Below are positions 1 through 9,541 of a stretch of DNA of 64,000 nt, one piece after another; within the stretch, counting starts at the first letter, position 1, and the number at the start of each line of letters is the position of its first letter. The translations under genes were made by a program, and so were the position numbers. This stretch comes from Orobanche coerulescens (taxonomy: Eukaryota > Streptophyta > Magnoliopsida > Lamiales > Orobanchaceae): the NCBI GenBank assembly GCA_033398695.1, contig CM065815.1, forward strand, positions 102,514,501 through 102,578,500, in the 5' to 3' direction. A model generated the notes under the pieces. The model was given only the letters and a program-made list of their open reading frames with translations, was not told where the DNA came from and ran no database searches.

Positions 1-1141
1 GGTAGGTCTGGGGCTTGAACTTGTCGCAGTTGGTTTCCCGGCACCTGCAACTCAGCAGATCACGGTCATTGGATGACCTCATTGTGATACAACTTCGGCT
101 GTGTGGCTTCAGCCCCTCATTGTGATACAGCTTCGGCTATGTGGCTTCGGCCCCTCATTGTGATATAACTTTGGTTGTGTGGCTTCGGCCCCTCATTATG
201 GTACAACTTCGGCTGTGTGGCTTCGGCCCCTCATTATGATACAGCTTCGGCTGTGTGGCTTCGGCCCCTAATTATGATACAGTTTCGGCTGTGTGGCTTC
301 GACCCCTCATTGTCAGTTTTGGATGTGTGGCTTCGCCCCCTCATGTGATACAGATTCGGGTTGTTTGGCTTCGGCCATCTCATTATTGATTGACAGATTT
401 GGTTGTGTGGTTTCAGGCCATTGCGATGATTTGCAGCTTCAGCTGAGGGCTTTTAGGCCATGTACGACGTATTGGTATTCAGTTGAAGCCTTCGGGCATT
501 GTGGTTTGTATCTATTTCAGCTTTGGTATGGTTTACCTTCGGGTAATTCGTTGTTGTGTTCTATATTGATGATTCACTGTTGGGCAGTTGTGTTCTAACC
601 TGTTGACCAGGTATTGTTCGTATGCCATGGTCATAGTGTTTCACGAATGCTCGGTTCTTACCTTAGTTTGTGAGCATCTCGCATTATCATTGTTGTGGTG
701 TTTGTTTTGCCTTTGGATGCCTATGATGTTGTATATGTATTTGATATTCATTATCTGGATGACTGACCCCGTGGGAGCGGAACATGTTTTTATGTTTTAG
801 GTGTTCGCGAAAAAAAAGTTGAGGCACAGGGGCATGACGGTGGCGACGAGGCATTCGAGCGATACTAGTCCTGAGTTGTTTCGGTGTTCATGTTGGTCAG
901 TTAGTTGGAGTGTTCTCCTATTTATCAGTTGTTGACATTTTGTATTATCCTAGCATGGCTCGTGGATGTTGTATTTTTATTTTGGCCTCGTTGTCATTGA
1001 AATTCCACATCGGAATATTGTGTCGGATATCATAGTAGGGACTGTGATTTTCCTTTTTGGTCAGTTTGATTTATTTTAGTCGTGTTCGCCTTGTGGGGTC
1101 CATGGTACTGTAATAACCAATGGGATCGTGGGGGTGTTACA
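1..1141 (+). mobile_element. 3' portion of a Ty3/gypsy (Tekay/Del-like) LTR
   Basis: The segment ends in GGGGGTGTTACA at 1130-1141, the same ending as the two N-element LTRs (21735 and 53168), and it has the same general make-up as their right-hand ends. No primer-binding site follows, so it is a 3' or solo LTR, not a 5' LTR. It abuts a copia LTR relic whose 5' end is missing, which suggests insertion into, or deletion against, that relic. The left end lies outside the window. No convincing coding region: the short frames at 293-598 and 588-800 have no recognisable domain. The family call is by similarity of the termini only. Confidence 0.55.
77..420 (+). repeat. 38-bp minisatellite, about 9 units
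   Basis: A unit beginning CCTCATTGTGATACA and ending GTGTGGCTTCGGCC recurs head to tail. The first six units are exactly 38 bp and differ by single substitutions. The last three drift in length and sequence. It lies inside the LTR and is AT/GC mixed, with no coding potential I trust. Confidence 0.85.
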
Positions 1142-2610
1142 GATAGGCACTGGAAGTGATTTAGCTCGAATGCTTAACTAATTTGCATGTCGATACAAAT
1201 TAATTGGACATTAATTTTGACAAGACTTGTATAAACGTGTACTTTGACATGTATAGTGCCTCTCTTCACTAAAAGTTGGTAGGAGCACATGTTATAGGTA
1301 TGCTAATGGGTTTAGTATACTCGAACATGACTCACCTCGATTCAATCACATGTATTTCACTCTGTGATAGTCAATAACGGAATCAAAAGGTTGTGATAGA
1401 TATACGTGAACCTTTGACTTGAGGATTCAGTAGGAGATGCGTTTGTAACATTAAGTTAGTCACTAGAGTAGTTCGATCCAATCGCCGGTTGGTGGGGTCA
1501 ACCTCAAAGTGCGACCTGATGGGCAAGTAGCAGTCTTTACTAAATACTAATATGATTCTTTCTCTTGTAAGTGAACGAGTAGATGTCCTAGCGGTTAGGG
1601 GAAAAAGAGATCATAAGCTTTGGCTAAAGCATTTGGAGCTAGTTGTATTTGATATGCGAAAGCTCGGAGATCCCGGTTTGCAATAACAAATACATAGTGT
1701 CAAATTGTAAATGTGTTTGACATTGTCGTGACCCTAATACTTGATCGGGACATATGATTGAAGGGTTTGTACCTATACGGTATTCACGACGTAATGGTTT
1801 TTGAATGATCATATCATTCGTTCTCAGCTGGGTTATGGTGCGGGCCACTAGGCTGGCTAATTTTACCCGCACTCTTTGGTTCCTCCTATTGCCGACTGAG
1901 ACGGACTTCTGGAGTGGCGCACAAGGATATTTCACGGATAAATGTGAATTTTGATCTCTTTATAATATTGGATATTGGATATCTAATTAGAGTTATTGGA
2001 TAAATCGATGTGATCTTGTGAATTGATATTAATTACTGGGTACTTAATTTAATTCATAAAAAATTATTTCTTGGAAAAATCTAATTATAATATTATATTT
2101 GATATAATTAATTATTTGGATTAATTAGTTAAGTATCAATACATTTGAGATAAAATGGAGTGTACAACTGACTAGATACACATATGTCCAGTACATGAAT
2201 CGAGTGGCTCGGACTGTTCTCGCACCATCCCTTGGCCGCCCCCTCGTCTCCCTCCCTTACCTTACATGTGATTTCCCTTTGTCTTGTAGTGATGTGAGGC
2301 GTGGAGGGTTAAGTTACACATGTGGACAAATGGATGAGGAATCAAAATCTCTTTATTTGATCTCATCTTGTATTATATAACAAGTAAAAGAAACACCAAA
2401 GTTCATATGATTTTCTGCCATAGCAAGAAATAGAGAGGAGAAAAAAATACTTTTGCTTCATTTCATTTTCATACTCTTAGAGAGAAAGAAAGAAGAAGAA
2501 AAGAAGAAGAGAGAAAAAAATTATATAGTAATTATTAGTCGTGTTCTTTAAGAACGAATTGTCATCAAATTTTCCGTTGATATCTGACGCATGGTGACGT
2601 AGAGATAGTG
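1142..2610 (+). mobile_element. Diverged Ty1/copia LTR relic, left part (+ strand)
   Basis: Read on the plus strand, this matches the reverse complement of the copia LTR at 9542-11567 over most of its length. Shared blocks include the stretch around 1285-1325 (GTTATAGGTATGCTAATG), 1400-1530, and 1830-1935 (CTCTTTGGTTCCTC). It is clearly diverged, so it is another copy or subfamily in the opposite orientation. Its first several hundred bases are missing at 1142. It continues at 9178 after the insertion of element A. The reading frames at 1639-1935 and 2195-2380 are not gene-like. Confidence 0.75.
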
Positions 2611-3747
2611 TGATACGGAATCATTTGATATGAACGAAGAAGACGAAGTAAGGATCGATATAAATGACCTTACTACACGCCATGCACGGGCTACTACGTA
2701 TTTAGGCGAGAAAACGAACATAAGACGTGGAGTCTCGGTCTCAGCCGTGTCATATAACACGGCCCGTGTCATGCTATGCCGGAAGGTCGACAATCGACCG
2801 GAAAATGGACGAATAGGAAAAATCACCACCGGCCGGAAAATTCACCACTGCCGAATCGCCGATCACTGCCACCACCACTGCCGAATCGCCGATCATTGCT
2901 GCTGAATCGCGGCGATCACGCTGAGCGAATCCGGCCGTGTCATCCGACACGGCCCGTGCCGAGGTGTCTGGATAATGAAATCTCGCCGCCGACAACCCGA
3001 CTGCAGCGTCGACACGGCCGTCTGCCGACACAACCCGACCGTGCGGGCGACACGGCGAGTCACACTCTTCCGGATAGTGCAATTCCCATCGTCGACCAAC
3101 CCGACTGCGCTGTGCGACACGGTCCGAGTCCCCGCCGATGCGCCGCGGCCGTGCCGATCGGCACGGCCGTGTCGGCATCAAAGAAATGCCATTATTGCTG
3201 ATTTTTTTATTTTGTTGTTTTTCTTCCCCTCACATGTCATGATTAGACTTGCATGTTATGTGGGGTGTCTTATATTCATTTTGTTGTGTGATTCACCCTC
3301 CCTTTGATTTGATTCCCTTGTATTTTATCTTGTGTTTTGTTTTTCATTTCAAGATCATGTGATCTTGTTTGATTCCTTAGTTGCTAAGAAGACTACCATG
3401 CTATAAGTAGTCTTGTTGATGCTTTCATTTTGGATATTGTATGTTGAAGAAATAAGAATACACTTGTATTTTCTTGGTGAATGCTTTTCATCGAAACCTT
3501 GGTTATAATTCGACGCGTTTGAGTTTTAATCGAATCGATTCTCAATAGGTCTTGAGAAAGATTATCTTATCAAACTATAGGTCTAGTTTGATAAATCATT
3601 CATATTGTTCTTGTTTATGTAAGCGAATTGCCCTACTTTCGGTTATATCTTACGAGTGTTACACATATACGAGTGTTGTGAGGTAACAAAATATATCCAT
3701 TGCATTTTCCGTGAATTTACGTTCATCTTATTACGTAATTCGTATCA
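2611..3747 (+). repeat. Element A 5' LTR (1137 bp)
   Basis: Starts TGATACGG and ends ACGTAATTCGTATCA, followed by the primer-binding site. The first ~150 bp duplicates the end of the integrase frame. 2750-3180 is GC-rich and full of ACGGCCGTGTC-like motifs, and differs from the 3' LTR mostly by indels and G/C changes. 3181-3747 is almost identical to the 3' LTR. U5 contains the hairpin CTCAA/TTGAG (3541-3556) and the hairpin TTATCAAAC/GTTTGATAA (3567-3594). Confidence 0.93.
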
Positions 3748-3751
3748 TTAG

Positions 3752-3769
3752 TGGCATCGGAGCCCAAGG
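3752..3769 (+). other. Primer-binding site, element A
   Basis: TGGCATCGGAGCCCAAGG begins four bases after the LTR end. It is a variant of TGGTATCGGAGCCCAAGG in M and K, and its first 11 bases resemble the complement of plant initiator tRNA-Met with two mismatches. Confidence 0.7.
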
Positions 3770-3829
3770 CTATTTCCTTGGCAATTTTATTGAAGATTTC
3801 TTGTTCAAAACTATCTCTTGATTCTTGTT

Positions 3830-4240
3830 ATGGATTTCTCCGATCCCGATTTCTTGATGAAACTCAGGACGCACTAAGCGTCTCTAGGAACCACGTATGC
3901 AAGCAAGACGGGGATGACACACGTCAAATACACCATGCGGATGAGTTTAAAGTAAGCGAACTTCCGGAGTTTGTTGGAGGTACCGATCCGAAGCTTATTT
4001 GGAGTGGGAGCGGAAAATTGAACGCATGTTCGAATTCAAAGACCTTAACGACGAGAAGCGTTGCAAATATGCAATTCTCAAGTTAGGGAACGGTGCTTCT
4101 CTTTGGTTCGAAGGAGTAAAGACGAAGAACTCGGGAGGGAAAAGCAAAAATCCGTTCGTGGATTCTTTAAAAGAAAACTTCATAAGAGGTATGTGACATC
4201 ATAACACCGGTTAACCTTATACAGGAAGATTGCCGACTTC
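3830..4240 (+). pseudogene. Element A gag, N-terminal part, frameshifted
   Basis: The ATG at 3830 opens with residues MDFSDPDFLMKLR, the same start as K's gag (63891), then hits a stop within about 15 codons because of a small deletion. The capsid sequence reappears in other frames: a block with [12 protein letters not shown] at about 3956-3990, then [20 protein letters not shown] from 4003. Another shift near 4190 leads into the long frame at 4241. In related copies these blocks are one continuous gag (capsid) region that would assemble the virus-like particle. Here it cannot be translated as one protein. Confidence 0.8.
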
Positions 4241-6121
4241 ATGCAAGGCAAACTAAGTGTCGGTGAATATATTGAAGAGTTCGAAAGTTTGGTCTTGATG
4301 GGAGAACTAGAAGAAAACGAAGAACAAAAGATGTCCCGTTTTTTACGTGGCTTAAATAAAAACATAGCCAACACGGTGGAGTTATATCCATATGAAGATT
4401 TCGATACTTTATGTGGACTATGCATAAAGATAGAAGCCCAAAATAAATTGAAGTTTTCAAGACCCGAATTTCCTTCCAAATTCGGGAATCCAAGTCTTGT
4501 TCGAGTTCGGGTACTAAAAGCACCACACCAAGTCATGTCCATCACGGCACCTAAGACTCCCTACGTACCCAAAGAAACAAGTTTGGCGAAGGTACGATGT
4601 TTCAAGTGTCAAGGATTCGGCCATTACCAAAATGCATGTCCGAACAAACGGGTGGTGACACTAAGAGAAGCTCTTGCGGTCCGAGACGAACTTTTGGTCG
4701 AGGACGAGAAGGAAGGCCTTGGTGACGTATTTAACATGGAGGCCGAGGAAGAGAATGAGGATTGCGAGACTTATGACGCTCCGGAATATGATACTACTCT
4801 AGTGCTTCGAGCACTACATACCAAAATCGTTCCAAGTGATACGGAGCAAAGAGACCAAATCTTTCATTCCAAATGCAAAGTCGGAGAAAAGTGGTGTAGC
4901 TTGATAATAGATGGAGGAAGTTGCACGAATGTAGCATCAAACGAGATGGTCACCAAGCTCGGGCTAACTACTACGGCTCACCCGAGACCGTATGCTTTAC
5001 ATTGGCTCGATGATGGAAGCAAAGTGAAGGTGACGAGACAAGTACGGGTCAACTTAACCATGGGATCATATGGAGACGATGTGTTATGTGACGTACTCCC
5101 GATGGACGCATGCCACGTACTTTTGGGACGACCATGGAAGTTCGACCGAGATGTTTTGCATCGAGGAAGGAGTAACGAATATGAATTACGAGATAAAGGC
5201 AAGAAGATTGTGCTTAAACCGATGGCACCCCAAGCCATTCGATCGATGAGTTCTAATCAAATGGAGAAACCAAAGCTTAACATGTTTGCTAGTGAGAAAG
5301 AGGTGAGACACGCTATTGACGATGGCGAGCGTGTGTATTTATTGATGATTAAAGAAACACGAGATCTTGACGTGATTGTGCAAGGCAAGAGAGATATCGA
5401 TACCTTGCTACAAGAATTTGCGGATGTCTTCCCGGAAGACTTACCGCCGGGTTTGCCACCCTTACGTGGGATTGAACACCAAGTCGACCTTGTACCGGGT
5501 GCATCACTCCCTAACAAGGCCGCCTATCGATGTAACCCCGAGGAGACAAAGGAGTTGCAAAAGCAAATCGAGGAACTAATGAACCGCGGGTACGTTCGAG
5601 AAAGTTTGAGCCCTTGTGCGGTTCCGGTTTTACTTGTTCCAAAGAAGGATGGGTCATGGCGGATGTGTATAGATAGTAGAGCCGTGAACAACATAACCAT
5701 CAAATATCGGTTCCCTATTCCGAGACTTGATGATATGTTGGACGAGTTGCATGGTTCGGTGATTTTTTCGAAGGTTGATTTGAGGAGCGGCTATCATCAA
5801 ATTCGCATGCGGGAAGGAGATGAATGGAAAACGGCTTTCAAGACAAAACATGGATTATATGAATGGCTCGTCATGCCCTTTGGCCTTACAAATGCGCCAA
5901 GTAATTTCATGCGATTAATGAATGAGGTACTTAAGCCATTTTTGGGAAAATTTGTCGTCGTATACTTGGACGACATCTTAATTTATAGTCGATCATTGCA
6001 AGAGCATACCGGGCACTTGAGGAAAGTCTTTGAGATCCTTAGGGATCAAAAACTTTATGGGAAAAAGGAGAAGTGTTCGTTTAGTCGAGAGTGTAGCCTT
6101 TCTTGGCTACATCGTTTCTAA
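4241..6121 (+). pseudogene. Element A gag C-terminus, nucleocapsid, protease and RT (626-codon frame)
   Basis: Longest frame of element A. It starts inside capsid, so the ATG at 4241 is internal. Order seen: capsid end (codons ~1-80); zinc knuckle [14 protein letters not shown] (~120-133, CX2CX4HX4C) for RNA binding; retropepsin-like protease with LIIDGGSCTN (~222-231), using DGG where most retropepsins have DTG or DSG; and reverse transcriptase with the fingers/palm motifs [14 protein letters not shown] and the catalytic YLDD (~576-579). The RT would copy the element RNA in the particle. The frame ends at 6121 after a 2-base loss near 6088 moves translation out of the RT thumb; the correct frame continues at 6089. 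Not expected to give a working polyprotein. Confidence 0.88.
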
Positions 6122-7032
6122 AGAAGGAGTGTCGGTTGATCAAACCAAGATCGAGGCGATTAAATCTTGGCCTACGCCTAAAACCATCACGGAAGTCCGA
6201 TCCTTTCACGGACTTGCTTCATTTTATCGGAGGTTCATACGAGACTTTAGTACCATTTCTAGTCCGATAACGGAATGCTTGAAAAAGGGACCGTTTATGT
6301 GGAACAGAGTGCCCAAGGGCGTTTGAAAAATTGAAGGCGAAAATGTGTGAAGCACCTATCTTGGCTTTACCCGACTTTTCACAACCTTTCGAGGTAGAAT
6401 GTGACGCAAGTGGAGTGGGTATTGGGGCGGTCCTCGTCCAAGGGAGGCGACCAATTGCCTACTTTTCGGAGAAATTGGGTGGGGCTCGACTCAACTATTG
6501 TACTTATGACAAGGAGTTCTATGCCATTGTGAGAGCTCTTGATCATTGGAGCCATTACCTTCGGCCGAAACATTTCATCCTACATTCGGATCATGAGTCC
6601 TTGAAATATATCAACGGCCAACTAAAGTTGAGTCCGAGACATGCTAAATGGGTGGAATTCTTGCAATCATTCCACTTTTCATCGAAGTACAAAGATGGCA
6701 AGAGAAACGTTGTGGCGGATGCTTTGTCTAGACGGTATGCCTTGCTCTCTACTCTTGACATTCGGTTGCTTGGGTTCGAAGCATTGAAGGAGTATTATGA
6801 TGGGGATGTGGATTTTGGTGAGGTTTTCATTCGGTGTAAATCCGGTCCGTTTGGAGAGTTTACGTTGCAAGAAGGATTCCTTTTCAAAGGGAATCGCCTA
6901 TGTTTACCCAAACACCCGATTCGGGAATTATTAGTTCGGGAAGCTCACGGTGGAGGCTTGGCCGGTCATTTTGGTTCGGCCAAAATGTTTGAGGTCCTTA
7001 AAGAGCATTTTCATTGGCGAAGATGCAAGTGA
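6089..7032 (+). pseudogene. Element A RT thumb, RNase H and integrase zinc domain
   Basis: Two frames, broken at about 6310-6328. The first (to 6326) holds the RT connection with [19 protein letters not shown]. The second (6331-7032) holds RNase [17 protein letters not shown] carries the first catalytic Asp, [13 protein letters not shown] the Glu region, and HSDHESL the next Asp; VVADALSRR marks the end of the domain. It then enters the integrase HHCC zinc domain ([13 protein letters not shown]). A one-base loss near 7015, shared with element C, ends the frame at 7032. RNase H would remove the RNA template during reverse transcription. Confidence 0.87.
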
Positions 7033-7658
7033 ATGTACACGACATAATTAATAAGTGTGTGACATGCCATATTGCTAAAAGCTCATTCAAACCGGAGCAT
7101 ACATGCCTTTGCCGATTAGGAAAGACCGTGGGAAGATGTCTCAATGGATTTGATTGTAGCTATGCCTCGTACTCAGCGAGGGAGAGAAGCGATTAAGGTT
7201 GTCGTAGATCGATTTTTGAAGTTGGCTCACTTTGTGGCTTGCCACAAGACAGACGACGCGAGTAACGTCGCCGATTTGTATTTCAGAAATCGCACGATTG
7301 CATGGGGTTCCAAAAGCGATTGTTTCGGATCGGGACTCAAAATTCCTTAGTTATTTTGGAACACCTTGTGGAGAAAGGTGGGAACCAAACTACTATTTAG
7401 CACGTCACATCATCCACAAACGGACGGTCAAACCGAAGTGACCAATCGAACGTTGGGCACATTACTACGTGGTCTTGTGAGCAAGACCCAGAAGGATTGG
7501 GACTTAAAACTTGCACATGCGGAGTTCGCTTATAATCGTTCTCCTACTCATGCCACGGCACACTCTCCGTTCGAAGTAGTTTACGGACTAAACCCGTACA
7601 TGCCGTTAGATCTAATTCCATTGCCAAGTGACGAGTTAGTGCACAAGGATGCGGAAAA
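7014..7658 (+). pseudogene. Element A integrase core, heavily frameshifted
   Basis: Pieces of the integrase core lie in three frames. [13 protein letters not shown] (second half of the zinc domain) is in 7014-7196. [18 protein letters not shown] sequence, with the first catalytic Asp, is in 7144-7350. [25 protein letters not shown] (with the catalytic Glu) and [10 protein letters not shown] are in 7366-7662. The middle IVSDRDSKF block is out of frame. Lesions near 7100-7135 and at 7650-7662 are the same in element C. Confidence 0.85.
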
Positions 7659-8360
7659 TTGAAATCGATGATGAAATTACACGAGCAAGTACGTAATCGA
7701 ATCAAGGAAATAAACGAGGCTTACAAAAGAAAGTCGAACAAACAAAGAAGGCCGAGATTGTTCGAAGTTGGTGATTTGGTTTGGTTGCATTTAAGAAAAG
7801 AGCGATTTCCAAATAAACGTAAGAACAAATTAATGCCACGAGCGGAGGGACCATTTAAAGTAATCGCGAAAGTGAACGACAACGCTTACAGATTAGAACT
7901 TCCGGGAGATTATGGGATTCATGCAACCTTTAATGTTGGGGACCTCTCACCTTACATCGATGATGACGGAATTTCGGAATTGAGGACAATTCCTTTTAAA
8001 GGAGGAGGAGATGATAAGGAATCATTTGATATGAACGAAGAAGACGAAGTAAGGATCGATATAAATGACCTTACTACACGCCATGCACGGGCTACTACGT
8101 ATTTAGGCGAGAAAACGGACATAAGACGTGGAGTCTCGGTCTCAGCCGTGTCATATAACACGGCCCGTGTCATGCTATGCCGGAAGGTCGACAATCGACC
8201 GGAAAATGGACGAACTGCCGGAAAAATCACCACCGGCCGGAAAATTCACCACCTGCCGGAACTGGCCGATCACTGCCGACCACCACCTGCCGGAACTGGC
8301 CGATCATTGCCTGCTGGAACTGGCCGATCACTGCCGAGCGAATCCGGCCGTGTCGGATGA
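7659..8360 (+). pseudogene. Element A integrase C-terminal domain running into the 3' LTR
   Basis: A 233-codon frame with the integrase C-terminal fold ([23 protein letters not shown] in two adjoining blocks, then ATFNVGDLSPY). It crosses the purine tract GGAGGAGGAGA and enters the LTR at 8012. The LTR-coded tail has the conserved core TTYLGEK, but the usual end GVTLxxGxGxT followed by a stop is changed to GVSVSAVSYNT, so the frame runs on to 8360 through the GC-rich repeats. The tail downstream of the core looks like accidental read-through. Confidence 0.85.
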
Positions 8361-9172
8361 GGTGTCCTGGATAATGAAATCTCGCTGCCGACCGAACCCG
8401 ACCGTGTCGTCCGACACGGCCCGTGCCGACACAACCCGACCGTGCCAGGCGACACGGCCGAGTCACACTCTTCCGGATAGTGCAATTCCCATTTGTCGAC
8501 CAACCCGACCGTGCTGGGCGACACGGTCGAGTCCTCGCCGGCAGGATGCGCGCGCGGCCGTGCCCGATCGGCACGGGCCGTGTCCAGAACCGGTCAAAGA
8601 AATGCCATTATTGCTGATTTTTTTTTATTTTTTGTTGTTTTTCTTCCCCTCACATGTCATGATTAGACTTGCATGTTATGTGGGGTGTCTTATATTCATT
8701 TTGTTGTGTGATTCCCCCTCCCTTTGATTTGATTCCCTTGTATTTTATCTTGTGTTTTGTTTTTCATTTCAAGATCATGTGATCTTGTTTGATTCCTTAG
8801 TTGCTAAGAAGACTACCATGCTATAAGTAGTCTTGTTGATGCTTTCATTTTGGATATTGTATGTTGAAGAAATAAGAATACACTTGTGTTTTCTTGGTGA
8901 ATGCTTTTCATCGAAACCTTGGTTATAATTCGACGCGTTTTCGAGTTTTAATCGAATCGATTCTCAATAGGTCTTGAGAAAAGATTATCTTATCAAACTA
9001 TAGGTCTAGTTTGATAAATCATTCATATTGTTCTTGTTTATGTAAGCCGAATTGCCCTACTTTCGGTTATATCTTACGAGTGTTACACATATACGAGTGT
9101 TGTGAGGTAACAAAATATATCCGCTGCATTTTCCGGCGAATTTACGTTCATCTTATTACGTAATTCGTATCA
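8012..9172 (+). repeat. Element A 3' LTR (1161 bp)
   Basis: Starts TGATAAGG and ends TAATTCGTATCA, followed by the TSD TAGTG. It is 24 bp longer than the 5' LTR, mainly in the GC-rich part (8200-8600), where the unit CTGCCGGAACTGGCCGATCA is repeated three times. U5 hairpins lie at 8963-8978 and 8990-9017. Confidence 0.93.
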
Positions 9173-9177
9173 TAGTG

Positions 9178-9402
9178 TTAGATTATTCTATAAGATCGTG
9201 CGAATTGGATTCGTGTTTGGGATTGTGATCAAGAAGAAATTCTCAAAGGACTACGAGGGTATGATTTCTTTAAATTCATACTTTGTAATTATATATACGT
9301 ATATATGACGCATGATTGATATTTTCCACGGGTTCGGTTAATTGATTGGATCAATACTATTATTCTGCAACGCCTTCGGTTTTAGGCCCTGAATACCAAT
9401 AG
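9178..9402 (+). mobile_element. Copia LTR relic, right end (+ strand)
   Basis: Continues the relic of 1142-2610 after element A. It shares GACTACGAGGGTATGATTTC with the opposite-strand copia LTR (9660-9700 read in reverse). The end CCTTCGGTTTTAGGCCCTGAATACCAATAG parallels that LTR's terminus. The terminal CA is not preserved, so the right boundary near 9402 is approximate. Confidence 0.65.
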
Positions 9403-9541
9403 TTTCATGGTCATTAAACCACATTAAATTTGTCATTGATGACCAGAGTTAATTCCTTACTTGATGGAAATACTTATATATACGAGTTAATAGTAGACTG
9501 CATTACAGACACAACATCATCTATCATAATATAGATACATA
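9403..9541. other. Short AT-rich stretch, nothing recognised
   Basis: 139 bp between two copia LTRs in opposite orientation. No coding frame, no repeat that I can place. It may be original flank of the plus-strand copia relic. The last five bases, ACATA (9537-9541), are one arm of the target duplication expected for the minus-strand copia element. Confidence 0.4.

Larger units (their letters stand above)
2611..9172 (+). mobile_element. Element A: full-length Ty3/gypsy retrotransposon (CRM-like)
   Basis: A 6562-bp element bounded by two LTRs (2611-3747 and 8012-9172) and flanked by the perfect 5-bp target-site duplication TAGTG (2606-2610 and 9173-9177). It contains a primer-binding site, gag-pol and a purine-rich tract just before the 3' LTR. 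It sits inside a copia LTR relic, whose sequence resumes at 9178. Coding is broken by at least seven frameshifts. Sequence and several lesions are shared with the minus-strand element C, so both derive from an already damaged template. The CRM-like assignment rests on protein style, absence of a chromodomain and the LTR-encoded integrase tail. No phylogeny was run. Confidence 0.93.

Noticed and set aside
2776..3201. GC-rich open frames on both strands (Arg/Pro-rich) in A-type LTRs
   Set aside because: They lie in LTR sequence, overlap on several frames, lack domains and are not kept between the two LTR copies. High GC alone keeps them open.
2611..9172. TGATACGA...TCGTATCA ends read as terminal inverted repeats of a DNA transposon
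   Set aside because: These are LTR termini: a primer-binding site follows the first LTR, a polypurine tract precedes the last, TSDs are 5 bp, and the interior encodes gag-pol.
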